Shown here in pieces: positions 1 to 9,289 of a DNA stretch of 64,000 nucleotides (position 1 is its first letter; each line of letters opens with the position of its first letter). Source of the stretch: Vibrio chagasii (GTDB taxonomy: Bacteria > Pseudomonadota > Gammaproteobacteria > Enterobacterales > Vibrionaceae); the NCBI RefSeq assembly GCF_024347355.1, contig NZ_AP025465.1, positions 558,001 to 622,000 on the forward strand. Direction: 5' to 3'. The translations under genes were made by a program, and so were the position numbers. The notes under the pieces were generated by a model. That model did not search any database. It saw only the letters and a list, made by a program, of their open reading frames with translations, and was not told the DNA's origin.

Positions 1-366
1 TGTTAACCAATTAGCGGTTGAATAATATACTCACTTGGTTAGACTTTAACCGTGAAAGCAACGATTTAATAAAGACTTGTCTGCTTTTACTTCCCCATTT
101 CTTTTTGGATTTTTTAGTTAGCTTGGAGGCGCAAATGAAACATTTCGATTTTATACAGCACATTTGCGCGTCGTTTGATCCGTGTACTGACATGGTGACT
201 GTTATGTCACAAATCTCAGCCATGGCCGATCGAAACACCCAAGATAAACCTAACTAATAGATCCGTATCCTTATTTGGCTGCGGAAAAATAGCAGCTAAG
301 TGAGAAGCCCTCATACTATCTAACACGCTATTTTTCCTCAGTTGACTCAACAACTGGAGAGTTATT
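1..366. other. Gene-poor left edge with small-ORF candidate and inverted repeat
   Basis: No recognisable conserved gene lies here. Two things stand out. A 40-codon reading frame at 135-257 follows a strong GGAGG sequence. A perfect 11-bp inverted repeat (GGAAAAATAGC at 283-293, GCTATTTTTCC at 327-337) lies just before the DUF1127 gene. A shorter repeat, AGTTG (340-344) with CAACT (351-355), overlaps the ribosome-binding region of that gene. These could form leader structure in the DUF1127 transcript, but that is inference. Confidence 0.5.
135..257 (+). CDS. Candidate 40-residue small protein, unrecognised
   Basis: This short frame starts at an ATG five bases after GGAGG (125-129), a near-ideal Shine-Dalgarno sequence, and ends at TAA. 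The peptide begins MKHFDFIQHICASF and is polar at its end (DRNTQDKPN). It has no signal peptide or membrane segment and I recognise no family. The frame stays open upstream to about position 18, without a good ribosome site for a longer start. It could be a real small protein, a leader peptide, or chance. The support is only the ribosome site and its position in an otherwise empty interval. Confidence 0.3.
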   Translation: MKHFDFIQHICASFDPCTDMVTVMSQISAMADRNTQDKPN

Positions 367-618
367 ATGCGTCACTCAGTATATTTAAAATTAGCAACAG
401 TCCTTATCCGTGCCGATCTTCGTCGTGAAGAGCGGGAATGGCAGCGAAAAGTACGTCGTAGTTCACTAGACCTACCTTGGCACAACACTCATTTGCTAAG
501 AGATATTGGCCTTGAAGCCGATGGTCGTCCAATTGGTTTCTCTGAGCCTGAAGTTGTCACCATTGAACGTCGCGTTCGTCATCTTCGTCGTGTTCTTAGC
601 GCGCGAATACCGACGTAA
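367..618 (+). CDS. DUF1127 domain-containing small protein
   Basis: An 83-residue, arginine-rich basic protein with the DUF1127 (YjiS-like) pattern. An N-terminal stretch of about 30 residues (RADLRREEREWQRKVRR) is followed by a conserved segment resembling LPWHNTHLLRDIGL, the family signature around residues 37-49. Family members are small, often stress- or nutrient-regulated, and some alphaproteobacterial ones bind RNA. No function is assigned for Vibrio. The start is supported by GGAG at 356-359, seven bases before ATG. It is a single-gene unit with its own strong terminator downstream and a long inverted repeat upstream. Confidence 0.8.
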   Translation: MRHSVYLKLATVLIRADLRREEREWQRKVRRSSLDLPWHNTHLLRDIGLEADGRPIGFSEPEVVTIERRVRHLRRVLSARIPT

Positions 619-677
619 TCTTTCGGGGTTGATCGCACCTTTCAACCCCTTAAATCATTGACGGTGATAGTTAGGTG

Positions 678-745
678 TCAAAAGTGAGCGCTTTTGAACT
701 AGAACTGGACAAAAAAGAGAAGCATTGGCTTCTCTTTTTTGTTTT
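678..745 (+). terminator. Rho-independent terminator of the DUF1127 gene
   Basis: A 13-bp perfect stem (711-723 with 728-740, loop ATTG) ends in a T run continuing to about 747. A second short palindrome, TCAAAAG/CTTTTGA at 678-684 and 691-697, precedes it. Confidence 0.85.
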
Positions 746-822
746 TTTAATCGAGAAAAATCAACGTGCCCTAGTAAAGAAATAGAGTTCTACTAAGCTA
801 TAGAGAGCAAGGGAGGCCGGTT

Positions 823-1134
823 ATGCAAAAGCATCAGTTAGACATGTGGCTACATGGAGAGCACAAAGACTCGTATCAAATCCCCAAAGTGTACGTTATT
901 GGCTGTTCCGATATCTCGGAATATCTGCTGGCTGTGGAGTACAAACACAAGCTTGAGCCGGTAAAACAAGATGGTGAGCCACTTCACTTTGGATCTTTGG
1001 ATCAAGTGAAAGAGGAGTTACTCCGGCTAGGGTTTGAAAAGGCCTATCTTCGCTTGCACAATGCTTATGACGAATTTGGCAGTGAGCCAAGTCAAAGCTA
1101 CTGTGATATCGAATTAGCGTTGAAACCTCATTGA
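823..1134 (+). CDS. Conserved uncharacterised Vibrio protein (DUF6482-like)
   Basis: A 103-residue soluble acidic protein with no signal peptide or transmembrane segment. It resembles the small DUF6482 family of Vibrio and relatives, though this assignment rests on overall look (conserved YxVxGCSDISxYLLAVE and FGSLDQVKxELxxLG segments) and is not certain. It is translated from ATG after GGGAGG (810-815). The gene is convergent with mutH, with about 50 bp between stop codons. Nothing in the sequence indicates its role. Confidence 0.65.
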   Translation: MQKHQLDMWLHGEHKDSYQIPKVYVIGCSDISEYLLAVEYKHKLEPVKQDGEPLHFGSLDQVKEELLRLGFEKAYLRLHNAYDEFGSEPSQSYCDIELALKPH

Positions 1135-1182
1135 TCAAAGAACGTAACTCACTGATATTGTTTCGTACTAATGTTTATTGGG

Positions 1183-1848
1183 CTATGCGTAATGCGTCGT
1201 CAGCAAGTTGTGAGTAAATTGAGTTCGCAAATAAAACCCACGAGGCTTGGTCTTGATGGGCTTTCCACTGGCTCCATAAGCTTCGGTTAACACGCGACTG
1301 TTTGCGGCCTTTGGACGTAAGTGTAGGGCTTCTCCATGCCTTGCCGTGATCTGTTCAACGTTCCCTAAAACGATCAACTCCATCAACTCTTCCCAGTCTC
1401 TCTTTAGGAGTTCGTTCTCAGCTTCACTTGGTGTCCATAGTAGTGGTGATCCAACGTGACGTTCTGCCAGCGGGATTTCTCTTTCCCCTTCTACAGGGAT
1501 CCACAACACTTTAGACAGTTTATTGCGAACATGGCTGGTTTCCCATGTCAGTCCTTGCACTCCCATTAATGGCGCCACACAAACAAAGGTGGTTTCAAGT
1601 GGCTTACCAGAATAGCCAATCGGAATACTCTTTAGCTCGATGCCTAGCTTCGCGAAATCCTGTTCTGGTTTACTGCCGGCAGGTGCGCCTAAGTGCCATT
1701 CTAACAGTTGCCCAACCCAGCCTTTGTCTCGCTTAAGATCGTTTGGCATGTCCATCTCTGCTTCATCAGCGAGCTCTTTGAAGGTCATCCCGGCAATCGC
1801 GTAAGCTCTGTCTAACAACTCTTGTTGTGTTTGTGGTTCTGGTTTCAT
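1183..1848 (-). CDS. mutH: DNA mismatch repair endonuclease MutH
   Basis: MutH nicks the unmethylated strand at hemimethylated GATC sites when activated by MutS-MutL. The catalytic D-x6-E-x-K pattern is visible in [10 protein letters not shown], equivalent to E. coli D70, E77 and K79. From the ATG at 1848 the product is 221 residues, close to the E. coli 229. In-frame ATGs at 1860 and 1896 would add 4 or 16 residues of weak, hydrophobic sequence. Neither site has a clear Shine-Dalgarno sequence, so the start is chosen by family length. The gene is monocistronic. Its 5' side opens onto the DnaA-box-rich interval. Confidence 0.95.
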   Translation of the reverse strand: MKPEPQTQQELLDRAYAIAGMTFKELADEAEMDMPNDLKRDKGWVGQLLEWHLGAPAGSKPEQDFAKLGIELKSIPIGYSGKPLETTFVCVAPLMGVQGLTWETSHVRNKLSKVLWIPVEGEREIPLAERHVGSPLLWTPSEAENELLKRDWEELMELIVLGNVEQITARHGEALHLRPKAANSRVLTEAYGASGKPIKTKPRGFYLRTQFTHNLLTTHYA

Positions 1849-1950
1849 AATAAAAGGCATGATCAAAAAAATGATTTTATCAGAAGTTATCACCAAATGA
1901 CGACTGGTTAAGAAATGATCTCCTAGTCGAAGAAGGGATCAAACTTAGGG

Positions 1951-2428
1951 TTATCCACAGGACATAAAGGTAATTAATTGAAATATTAATTTAGTGGATA
2001 AATAAACAGGGGTTTTTGGTGGATAAAATGCTTGCCAAATGGGGTGTAAAATGAATCTTTCACTTGGTAGTGTGGATAAACACCGGGGTGGTTGATCTTT
2101 GAACAGCTTGTGTTTTTAAAAGATCTTTTGAGTTTTGACTGTGCTTTGATTTTTTATTTTTATTTTAAGGTGTTGATTTTTAATGTTTAAGTTTTTGTTT
2201 TTCTAGTGGGCTGGTTTTAGTGTTGATGAATCTATGGATTAAAAAAAACGATTGCGGCTAATTCTTCACATAGTTATTCACAGAAAAGGTGAATAAATGT
2301 GGTCTAGGTCTCACTATTGTGTGGGTAACTCGGATTTGAGCAAAACTTATCCATATTTGCAGATAATATTCATAAATATAGCGCTTATCACGTCACTAAG
2401 TTTGCTCCAATTGGGGATATGTGGAAAA
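1951..2428. other. Cluster of DnaA boxes between mutH and rppH, candidate DARS2-type locus
   Basis: This gene-free, AT-rich interval holds exact 9-mers TTATCCACA at 1951-1959 (plus) and 2071-2079 (minus), TTATTCACA at 2274-2282 (plus) and TTTTCCACA at 2420-2428 (minus). One-mismatch forms lie at 1993-2001, 2018-2026, 2288-2296 (all minus) and 2347-2355 (plus). The boxes at 2274-2282 and 2288-2296 face each other as an 8-bp inverted repeat. E. coli DARS2, a DnaA-reactivating sequence, lies next to mutH. A matching role here is inference from position and box density; IHF and Fis sites were not verified. Confidence 0.6.
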
Positions 2429-2464
2429 ATCAGTGTAATTAAAAATTTAGATAGAGGTTGGCCA

Positions 2465-2983
2465 GTGATAGATGGCGATGGTTACCGATTAAATGTTGGT
2501 ATTGTAATCTGTAACAACCATGGTCAGGTCTTCTGGGCTAAACGATACGGGCAACATTCATGGCAATTCCCTCAAGGGGGAATAGATGAAGGTGAAACTC
2601 CGGAACAGGCAATGTACCGTGAGTTGTATGAAGAGGTTGGCCTTACTAAAAAGGATGTAAAGATCGTCGCGACAAGTCGTCATTGGTTACGCTACAAGCT
2701 ACCCAAACGACTGGTTCGGTGGGATTCTAAACCTGTCTGTATTGGACAAAAACAGAAGTGGTTCCTTTTACGCTTAGATTGCGATGAATCGCGTATCAAT
2801 ATGCAGCGTGGGAGTACACCTGAGTTTGATGGTTGGCGTTGGGTGAGTTACTGGTACCCAGTTCGACAAGTAGTTTCTTTTAAGCGAGATGTTTACCGTC
2901 GAGCGATGAAAGAGTTCGCATCTTTAGCAATGCCGTTTAAAGAGCGAAAAACAAAAGGAAAACGCAAATTGCGTAGAGGTTAA
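2465..2983 (+). CDS. rppH: RNA pyrophosphohydrolase RppH (Nudix)
   Basis: RppH removes pyrophosphate from mRNA 5' ends, starting RNase E-dependent decay. The Nudix box [27 protein letters not shown] sequence sits near residues 38-60, with the family segments [11 protein letters not shown] and [14 protein letters not shown] following. The frame is open upstream to 2297, but that part is not conserved and overlaps the DnaA-box region. The start is taken as GTG at 2465, seven bases after AGAGG (2453-2457), giving VIDGDGYR like E. coli MIDDDGYR. Length is 172 residues (E. coli 176). It ends two bases before ptsP, so the two are probably co-transcribed. Confidence 0.95.
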   Translation: MIDGDGYRLNVGIVICNNHGQVFWAKRYGQHSWQFPQGGIDEGETPEQAMYRELYEEVGLTKKDVKIVATSRHWLRYKLPKRLVRWDSKPVCIGQKQKWFLLRLDCDESRINMQRGSTPEFDGWRWVSYWYPVRQVVSFKRDVYRRAMKEFASLAMPFKERKTKGKRKLRRG

Positions 2984-2985
2984 GC

Positions 2986-5235
2986 ATGCTCAGTCAACTA
3001 AGGGAAATAGTTGAACACGTATCAAGAGTTGAAGATGTATCGACGGCACTTGATATTCTAGTTAAAGAGACATGCAGTGCGATGCAGACGGAATGTTGCA
3101 CCGTGTATTTAGCCAATAATGATATGCAGCGCCTTGAGTTGATGGCAACTCAAGGCCTGATCTTTGAAGGTAATAGTATTCACATTGGTTTCGACGAAGG
3201 CTTAGTTGGCCTCGTGAAACGAAGTGCTGAACCTATTAACCTTGCACAAGCGTCTGCTCACCCTGCTTATAAGTTTTTTCCAGAACTTGGAGAAAACATT
3301 TACCACTCTTTTCTTGGTACTCCGATTATCCATCGCAAGCAAGTGCTTGGCGTATTGGTTATTCAACAAAAAACACCTCGTTTATTCAGTGAGATGGAAG
3401 AGTCATTCCTCGTTACGCTCTCAGCTCAACTTGCAGTTATTGTGGCGCACGCTCAAACTCAAGGTCATTGGCTGTTGGAACAACAAAAGCTGCCAGGCAT
3501 CAAAGGTATTGCTGCTTCATCTGGGGTAGCGATTGGTGATCTGTGGTGGGACAACACCCAACCTGAATTAACGGATGTGTATCCTGCTTCGACGCTCAAT
3601 ATCGAGCGCGAGCAAGAGTTATTGGCAGTGGCGGTTGAGAATGCCCTCAATGACTTCAAGCGCATGCGAAAGCGCTTAGACAGTGAAATCAATAAAGACG
3701 CATTGGCGATCTTTGACCTGTTTACGCACTTACTCAACGATCCTATGTTGCGTAAGGATCTAAAAAGCCAGATTCAGAAAGGCGATAAAGCGGACTGGGC
3801 ACTAAGACAGGTGGTTGAGAGCTATTCCAACCGCTTTGCTCGTATGTCGGATGTGTATTTGCGTGAAAGGGCGCAGGATATTCGAGAACTCGGTCAAAGG
3901 CTGTTGTACTTCCTTCATAACTCTGAGTATGAGCTACGTACCTTAGATAAGCCGATTATTCTGGTGGTTCGTGAGTTAACCGCTTCAGTATTAGCGTCGA
4001 TTCCAAAAGAGAAGCTGTTGGCAGTGCTCTCTTTGGAAGGGGCGGCGAACTCGCACGCTGCTATTTTATCTCGCGCGCTTGGTATTCCTTCGGTGATGGG
4101 GGTTAGCATTAACCTCGAGCAAGCGAATGGTAAGCAAGCCATCGTCGATGGTTATAGTGGCGAGATCTTTATCGAGCCGACCAAGAACCTGCTCAAAGAG
4201 TATCGCGGGCTGATTCTTGAAGAGAGTGAGCTCTCCTCAATGGTCAATCGCGAGCTGTATCTACCTGCGAAAACCCAAGATGACCAACAGGTCGAAATCC
4301 TACTTAATGCAGGTTTGAGCGCTGATACCAATATTGCTATCAACCAAGGTGTTGATGGCGTTGGTTTGTACCGAACGGAAATCTCGTTCTTATTGCAACA
4401 ACGTTTCCCATCAGAGGATGAACAGTTCAAGCAGTATCGTTCTGTGCTTTCAAGCTACCCAAATAAGCAGGTGGTGATGCGTACACTCGATATTGGTGGT
4501 GACAAGGCATTACCTTACTTCCCAATCGAAGAGGACAACCCCTTCCTTGGCTGGCGTGGTATCCGTTTTACGCTGGATCATCCTGATATCTTCATTATCC
4601 AACTGCGTGCCATGTTGCGTGCGAGTTGTGAAAGCCATAACTTGAGCATTCTGCTACCGATGATTTCGGGCGCTCAGGAGTTGGATGACGCCCTGCAGTT
4701 GATTGAGCAAGCCTATGATGAAGTGCATGAACTTGATAACCGAGTACGAATGCCGCGTATCGGTATCATGATTGAAGTGCCTTCGATGCTCTATCTTCTA
4801 CCGCTGATTGCTGACAAGGTCGATTTTGTCTCTGTCGGCACCAATGACTTAACCCAATATTTATTGGCCGTTGACCGGAACAATTCCCGCGTCTCTGATG
4901 TCTATGAATCTATGCACCCGGCAGTGATCATGGCATTGAAACAGATTCATGATACTTGTAAGCAATATCAATTACCTGTGTGTATTTGTGGAGAGCTAGC
5001 CGGTGATCCAATGGGCGCATTGTTACTGCTTGGGTTGGGGTATCAGACGTTAAGTATGAACACCTCGAATGTGGCTAGAACCAAATATTTGATTCGCCAA
5101 TCTAACTTGAGCGAATTACAGGATTTGGCAAATAAGGCACTTTCAAAGCCGTATGGCAGTGACATCTATAGTATGATGCTGAACTATTTCGAAGAGCGTG
5201 AATTTACAGGCTTCATTCGAGCAGGTAAAAAATAG
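2986..5235 (+). CDS. ptsP: PTS-Ntr enzyme I, phosphoenolpyruvate-protein phosphotransferase PtsP
   Basis: PtsP is the first enzyme of the nitrogen PTS and passes phosphate from PEP to NPr and then EIIA-Ntr. The 749-residue protein matches the E. coli length (748). A GAF domain spans about residues 1-150. The EI core follows, with the phosphorylated histidine in GAANSHAAILSRALGIPS near residue 356, and a C-terminal PEP-binding barrel with GGDKALPYFP, GVGLYRTE, FVSVGTNDLTQY and CGELAGDP. The ribosome site AGAGG lies inside the end of rppH. The rppH-ptsP pairing is shared with E. coli. Confidence 0.96.
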   Translation: MLSQLREIVEHVSRVEDVSTALDILVKETCSAMQTECCTVYLANNDMQRLELMATQGLIFEGNSIHIGFDEGLVGLVKRSAEPINLAQASAHPAYKFFPELGENIYHSFLGTPIIHRKQVLGVLVIQQKTPRLFSEMEESFLVTLSAQLAVIVAHAQTQGHWLLEQQKLPGIKGIAASSGVAIGDLWWDNTQPELTDVYPASTLNIEREQELLAVAVENALNDFKRMRKRLDSEINKDALAIFDLFTHLLNDPMLRKDLKSQIQKGDKADWALRQVVESYSNRFARMSDVYLRERAQDIRELGQRLLYFLHNSEYELRTLDKPIILVVRELTASVLASIPKEKLLAVLSLEGAANSHAAILSRALGIPSVMGVSINLEQANGKQAIVDGYSGEIFIEPTKNLLKEYRGLILEESELSSMVNRELYLPAKTQDDQQVEILLNAGLSADTNIAINQGVDGVGLYRTEISFLLQQRFPSEDEQFKQYRSVLSSYPNKQVVMRTLDIGGDKALPYFPIEEDNPFLGWRGIRFTLDHPDIFIIQLRAMLRASCESHNLSILLPMISGAQELDDALQLIEQAYDEVHELDNRVRMPRIGIMIEVPSMLYLLPLIADKVDFVSVGTNDLTQYLLAVDRNNSRVSDVYESMHPAVIMALKQIHDTCKQYQLPVCICGELAGDPMGALLLLGLGYQTLSMNTSNVARTKYLIRQSNLSELQDLANKALSKPYGSDIYSMMLNYFEEREFTGFIRAGKK

Positions 5236-5243
5236 GAATTAAC

Positions 5244-6035
5244 GTGTCATATGAACTTATAGGCTTGCTAGCAGGCCTTGGTGCTGTTGTTGGTGTTTTA
5301 GCTGGCTTGCTGGGTATTGGCGGTGGGTTGATGGTGGTTCCGGCCTTACTGTTCTTGCTCCCGAAAGCGAGTATCCCTCAAGAGTTTGCAATGCAAATGG
5401 CATTAGCGACCTCGCTATCTACCATTATTGTTACGTCAGGATCGTCTGCGATTAACCACTTAAAGTTGGGTAACGTCGAGATATTTGTCGTTAAATGGTT
5501 AATGCCAGGGGTTGTGGTTGGCGGTTTTCTCGGTTCTTTTGTAGCTGACGTTATTCCTTCTCAATACCTGCCTAAAGTTTTTGGTGTGATTGTGTTAGTG
5601 CTAGCACTGCAGATGCTGTTGTCGATTCGCTCTAAGAGCCAAAAAGCGATGCCGGGCTCTGCGACAACCATGTTATGTGGTGGTGGCATTGGTTTGGTTT
5701 CAAGCTTAGCGGGTATTGGTGGTGGGTCGTTGTCTGTACCTTTCCTTAACCATCATGGTGTGGAAATGCGCAAGGCAGTGGGCTCGTCTTCGGTGTGTGG
5801 TTTCGTTATCGCTATCTCTGGAATGCTAGGCTTTATTTGGCATGGCTCGTCTGTCGAGGGGTTGCCTGCGTTTAGCCTCGGTTATGTCTACCTGCCTGCC
5901 TTGGTTGCGATATCGTGCACATCAGTGCTAACCACACGAGTGGGGGCGAAACTGGCTACGCAATTACCAACACCAGTACTTAAGAAGTTCTTTGCGGTAT
6001 TTTTAATGTTTATAGCAGCGACCATGCTGCTGTAG
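5244..6035 (+). CDS. Sulfite exporter TauE/SafE family membrane permease
   Basis: A 263-residue inner-membrane protein with about eight hydrophobic segments and two internal repeats of the family glycine motif: LLGIGGGLMVVPALLFLL near residue 22 and LAGIGGGSLSVPFLNHH near residue 156. The TauE/SafE family moves small anions or organosulfur compounds; the substrate cannot be told from sequence. The start is GTG at 5244, after AGGA at 5234-5237. It sits eight bases after ptsP and 55 before lgt, so it is probably part of the same transcript. Confidence 0.85.
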   Translation: MSYELIGLLAGLGAVVGVLAGLLGIGGGLMVVPALLFLLPKASIPQEFAMQMALATSLSTIIVTSGSSAINHLKLGNVEIFVVKWLMPGVVVGGFLGSFVADVIPSQYLPKVFGVIVLVLALQMLLSIRSKSQKAMPGSATTMLCGGGIGLVSSLAGIGGGSLSVPFLNHHGVEMRKAVGSSSVCGFVIAISGMLGFIWHGSSVEGLPAFSLGYVYLPALVAISCTSVLTTRVGAKLATQLPTPVLKKFFAVFLMFIAATMLL

Positions 6036-6090
6036 TGTCTTTCGTTAGCGATTGAGCTAACCGTTATTCAATTTAGATAGAGAGCCAAGT

Positions 6091-6912
6091 ATGTCTCAGG
6101 GTTTTATTGAATTCCCAAATATCGATCCTGTTCTTATTGAACTAGGACCAATCTCAGTTCGTTGGTACGGCCTAATGTACCTTGTCGGTTTTATGTTTGC
6201 TCTTTGGTTAGCAAATCGCCGAGCTGATCAGCCGGGTAGCGGTTGGACTCGAGAGCAAGTATCAGACTTATTGTTCGCTGGCTTTCTAGGTGTGGTACTT
6301 GGTGGTCGTATTGGCTACGTGTTGTTCTACAATTTTGACCTTTTCTTAGCGGATCCACTTTATCTATTTAAAGTATGGACTGGCGGTATGTCTTTCCACG
6401 GTGGCTTGCTGGGTGTTATCACCGCAATGTTCTGGTATGCGAAAAAGAATGGTCGCACCTTCTTCGGCGTTGCAGACATGATTGCACCACTCGTCCCATT
6501 TGGGTTAGGCATGGGCCGTCTAGGTAACTTCATGAACAGTGAGCTATGGGGCCGTGTTACGGATGTGCCATGGGCAATCGTATTCCCGAATGGTGGTCCA
6601 CTTCCTCGTCATCCATCTCAGCTTTATGAAATGGCGCTTGAAGGGATTGTGCTGTTCTTTATCTTGAACTGGTTTATTAAAAAGCCTCGTCCTCTTGGTT
6701 CTGTATCAGGGTTATTCCTTGCAGGATATGGTACATTCCGCTTCTTAGTAGAATACGTACGTGAACCAGATGCTCATTTAGGCTTGTTCGGCGGGTTTAT
6801 CTCTATGGGACAAATCCTATCACTGCCAATGGTAATCATCGGTGCGCTGATGATGGTATGGGCATACAAGCGCGGTCACTACAAAGACGAATTACCACAA
6901 CAAACGAAGTAA
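6091..6912 (+). CDS. lgt: Prolipoprotein diacylglyceryl transferase Lgt
   Basis: Lgt adds diacylglycerol from phosphatidylglycerol to the lipobox cysteine of prolipoproteins in the inner membrane. The 273-residue protein has about seven membrane segments. It carries the family motifs [13 protein letters not shown] near residue 23, SFHGGLLGV near residue 101 and the signature [13 protein letters not shown] near residue 147, which includes the conserved arginine and asparagine. It is followed nine bases later by thyA, the same pair as in E. coli. The window also carries lspA, the next enzyme of lipoprotein maturation. Confidence 0.96.
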   Translation: MSQGFIEFPNIDPVLIELGPISVRWYGLMYLVGFMFALWLANRRADQPGSGWTREQVSDLLFAGFLGVVLGGRIGYVLFYNFDLFLADPLYLFKVWTGGMSFHGGLLGVITAMFWYAKKNGRTFFGVADMIAPLVPFGLGMGRLGNFMNSELWGRVTDVPWAIVFPNGGPLPRHPSQLYEMALEGIVLFFILNWFIKKPRPLGSVSGLFLAGYGTFRFLVEYVREPDAHLGLFGGFISMGQILSLPMVIIGALMMVWAYKRGHYKDELPQQTK

Positions 6913-6921
6913 GGAATTGGT

Positions 6922-7773
6922 GTGAAACAGTATTTAGATCTCTGTCAGCGTATCGTTGATAACGGTACTTGGATTGAAAATGAACGCACGGGCAAGCGCT
7001 GCCTAACTGTGATCAATGCTGACCTTGAATATGATGTTGGTAACAACCAGTTCCCGCTTGTCACTACACGTAAGAGCTTTTGGAAAGCGGCAGTTGCTGA
7101 ACTGCTTGGCTACATTCGCGGTTACGACAACGCTGAAGATTTTCGTAAGCTAGGAACGAAAACTTGGGATGCGAATTCGAACCTGAATGAAGCATGGCTG
7201 AATAACCCTTACCGCAAGGGTGAAGATGACATGGGCCGTGTTTATGGTGTTCAAGGCCGAGCATGGGCAAAGCCTGATGGTGGTCATATCGACCAACTGA
7301 AGAAGATTGTTGATGACCTGACGAACGGTATCGATGACCGTGGTGAGATCTTAAACTTCTACAACCCAGGTGAGTTCCACATGGGATGTTTGCGTCCGTG
7401 TATGTACAGCCATCACTTCTCACTACTTGGTGACACGCTGTACCTAAACAGTACTCAGCGCTCTTGTGATGTACCACTAGGCCTGAACTTCAATATGGTT
7501 CAAGTATACGTGTTCCTAGCTATCATGGCGCAAATCACGGGTAAAAAAGCGGGTGTGGCTTACCACAAGCTAGTTAACGCTCATATCTATGAAGATCAAC
7601 TGGCGCCAATGCGTGATATTCAGCTAAAGCGTGAGCCTCTAGCTGGCCCTACATTCCACATCAACCCAGAGATTAAGTCTCTAGAGGATTTAGAAACTTG
7701 GGTAACAATGGATGACTTCTGGGTTGAAGGTTACGAGTGCCACGAAGCGATTAAGTACCCATTCTCGGTTTAA
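6922..7773 (+). CDS. thyA: Thymidylate synthase ThyA
   Basis: ThyA methylates dUMP to dTMP using 5,10-methylene-tetrahydrofolate. The catalytic cysteine lies in [12 protein letters not shown] and is followed by the dUMP-binding [15 protein letters not shown] block. The protein is 283 residues, longer than the 264 of E. coli, with the extra length mainly in the middle ([22 protein letters not shown] region). The start is GTG at 6922 after AAGGA at 6910-6914. An insertion sequence begins 36 bp after the stop codon and splits what looks like its terminator. Confidence 0.96.
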   Translation: MKQYLDLCQRIVDNGTWIENERTGKRCLTVINADLEYDVGNNQFPLVTTRKSFWKAAVAELLGYIRGYDNAEDFRKLGTKTWDANSNLNEAWLNNPYRKGEDDMGRVYGVQGRAWAKPDGGHIDQLKKIVDDLTNGIDDRGEILNFYNPGEFHMGCLRPCMYSHHFSLLGDTLYLNSTQRSCDVPLGLNFNMVQVYVFLAIMAQITGKKAGVAYHKLVNAHIYEDQLAPMRDIQLKREPLAGPTFHINPEIKSLEDLETWVTMDDFWVEGYECHEAIKYPFSV

Positions 7774-7825
7774 TCGTATCCGTTTGTTTGATTGAAAGGC
7801 TCCTTTGGGCTGTCTCTTATACACA

Positions 7826-7856
7826 AATCCCTAAGCCACGCTTGGGGATTTTTTTT
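7826..7856 (+). terminator. Terminator inside the left end of the IS
   Basis: AATCCCTAAGC (7826-7836) pairs with GCTTGGGGATT (7840-7850) around a CAC loop and is followed by a run of eight T. It would stop transcription entering from thyA before it reaches the transposase gene. It may also replace the thyA terminator the element appears to have interrupted. Confidence 0.8.
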
Positions 7857-7874
7857 GAACTATTTTTAGGTTTC

Positions 7875-7887
7875 ATGATCTGATCAT
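7875..7887. promoter_or_regulatory. GATC-rich palindrome before the transposase start
   Basis: ATGATCTGATCAT is a perfect palindrome with two overlapping-spaced GATC sites 26 bp before the transposase ATG. In IS50, Dam methylation of GATC sites in the transposase promoter limits transposition. A similar role here is inferred from position only. Confidence 0.45.
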
Positions 7888-7912
7888 CTAAGCAATGACA
7901 AGGATGATTATC

Positions 7913-9289
7913 ATGACCTATATAGAGCCAACCCTTTGGGCACAAAAACAGTTCGGTCAAGCCCACCTTAATGACCCTAGACGCACTCAAAGACTCGTTG
8001 CTCTCGCAGCCTCACTGGCCGAGCAGCCTGGCGTACCCGTCTCGAAACTCATTATATCCCCTGCTGAAATGGAAGGGGCTTATCGCTTCATCCGTAATGA
8101 GCAAATCAAAGCAGAAGATATCGCAGAAGCGGGTTTTTATGTCACCGCACAAGAAGCATTAGAGCAACAAACACTTCTTGCCTTAAAAGACACCACTTCT
8201 CTCAGTTACTCCCATCGCAGCATTCGAGATGAACTCGGGCACTCTAATCAAGGCAATCGACATCGCGCCATGTTTGTACACTCAACCTTACTTTTTGCTC
8301 CCGACACTCAATCTGTTATTGGTTTAATTGAACAACAGCGCTGGACTCGTGATATAGAAAAGCGAGGTCAAAGGCACCAGCATGCGACTCGACCATACAA
8401 AGAGAAAGAAAGTTATAAGTGGGAACAAGCCTCTCGCCATGTCGCTGAGCGACTTGGCGATAAAATTTCGGATGTCATTTCTGTGTGCGATAGAGAAGCC
8501 GACCTATTTGAATACCTCACTTACAAGCGAGAGCAACAACAAAGGTTCCTCGTTCGCTCAATGCAAAGCCGCTGTATTGAAGAGCACGATAATCGTCTTT
8601 ATAGCTATGCTTCTACCCTGTTATCAGCCGGAGAGAAAGTGCTCGAAATACCGCAAAAAGGCGGTCGTAAAGCTCGCAAGGCTCATTTAGATATCAAATA
8701 TGCCCCCGTGACACTCAAGTCTCCTGCTAACAAGAAAGAGTTCGATAACATTCCGCTTTACTACGTGGGATGTATAGAACAAGGAGAGAGTGGTAATAAG
8801 CTCGCATGGCACTTACTGACTTCAGAGCCGATAACGAGCAAGGAAGAGGCACTCAAAATCGTCAGTTATTATGAGCGGCGCTGGCTGATAGAAGATTTTC
8901 ATAAAGTCTGGAAAAGTGAAGGGACTGAAGTTGAGCAACTGAGAATGCAAAGTAAGGATAACTTAGAAAGGCTCAGCGTCGTTTTGGCTTTTATCGCGAC
9001 TCGGTTACTCCAGTTGAGGTTTATGAATGAATCAGACGAGTTATCTAAGAGCAGTTGTGAGCAGATATTAAAAGGCAAAGCGTGGAAGTTAATGTGGCTC
9101 AAGTTGGAGAGCAAAAAACTACCGAAAGAAGCGCCTAATATATCATGGGCTTACAACGGTATTGCTCGGTTAGGTGGTTGGAAGAATACCAAGCGAACAG
9201 GTCGCGCTTCTATAAAGACGTTATGGCAAGGATGGCTTAGGTTACAAACCATCCTTGAAGGGTATGAACTCGCCAAGTCTCTTGATTAA
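7913..9289 (+). CDS. IS4-family (Tn5-type) transposase
   Basis: A 458-residue DDE transposase resembling Tn5 Tnp over its length. Catalytic residues are visible: D93 in LKDTTSLSY, D193 in VCDREADLF and E327 in the Y-x2-R-x3-E-x6-K signature (Y320, R323, E327, K334). The N-terminal DPRRTQRLV and EGAYRFIRN segments and the C-terminal WAYNGIARLGGW segment also match. The start at 7913 is preferred because AAGGA (7899-7903) is eight bases upstream; ATGs at 7895 and 7904 are alternatives. There is no frameshift or stop, so the element looks potentially active. Confidence 0.93.
   Translation: MTYIEPTLWAQKQFGQAHLNDPRRTQRLVALAASLAEQPGVPVSKLIISPAEMEGAYRFIRNEQIKAEDIAEAGFYVTAQEALEQQTLLALKDTTSLSYSHRSIRDELGHSNQGNRHRAMFVHSTLLFAPDTQSVIGLIEQQRWTRDIEKRGQRHQHATRPYKEKESYKWEQASRHVAERLGDKISDVISVCDREADLFEYLTYKREQQQRFLVRSMQSRCIEEHDNRLYSYASTLLSAGEKVLEIPQKGGRKARKAHLDIKYAPVTLKSPANKKEFDNIPLYYVGCIEQGESGNKLAWHLLTSEPITSKEEALKIVSYYERRWLIEDFHKVWKSEGTEVEQLRMQSKDNLERLSVVLAFIATRLLQLRFMNESDELSKSSCEQILKGKAWKLMWLKLESKKLPKEAPNISWAYNGIARLGGWKNTKRTGRASIKTLWQGWLRLQTILEGYELAKSLD

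Noticed and set aside
2297..2464. Upstream extension of the rppH reading frame (56 codons)
   Set aside because: It is not like any RppH N-terminus and runs through DnaA boxes. GTG at 2465 has a proper ribosome site and gives the family start.
7064..7477. 137-codon minus-strand ORF inside thyA
   Set aside because: Shadow frame of thyA with a His/Cys-rich sequence produced by the codon bias of the real gene.
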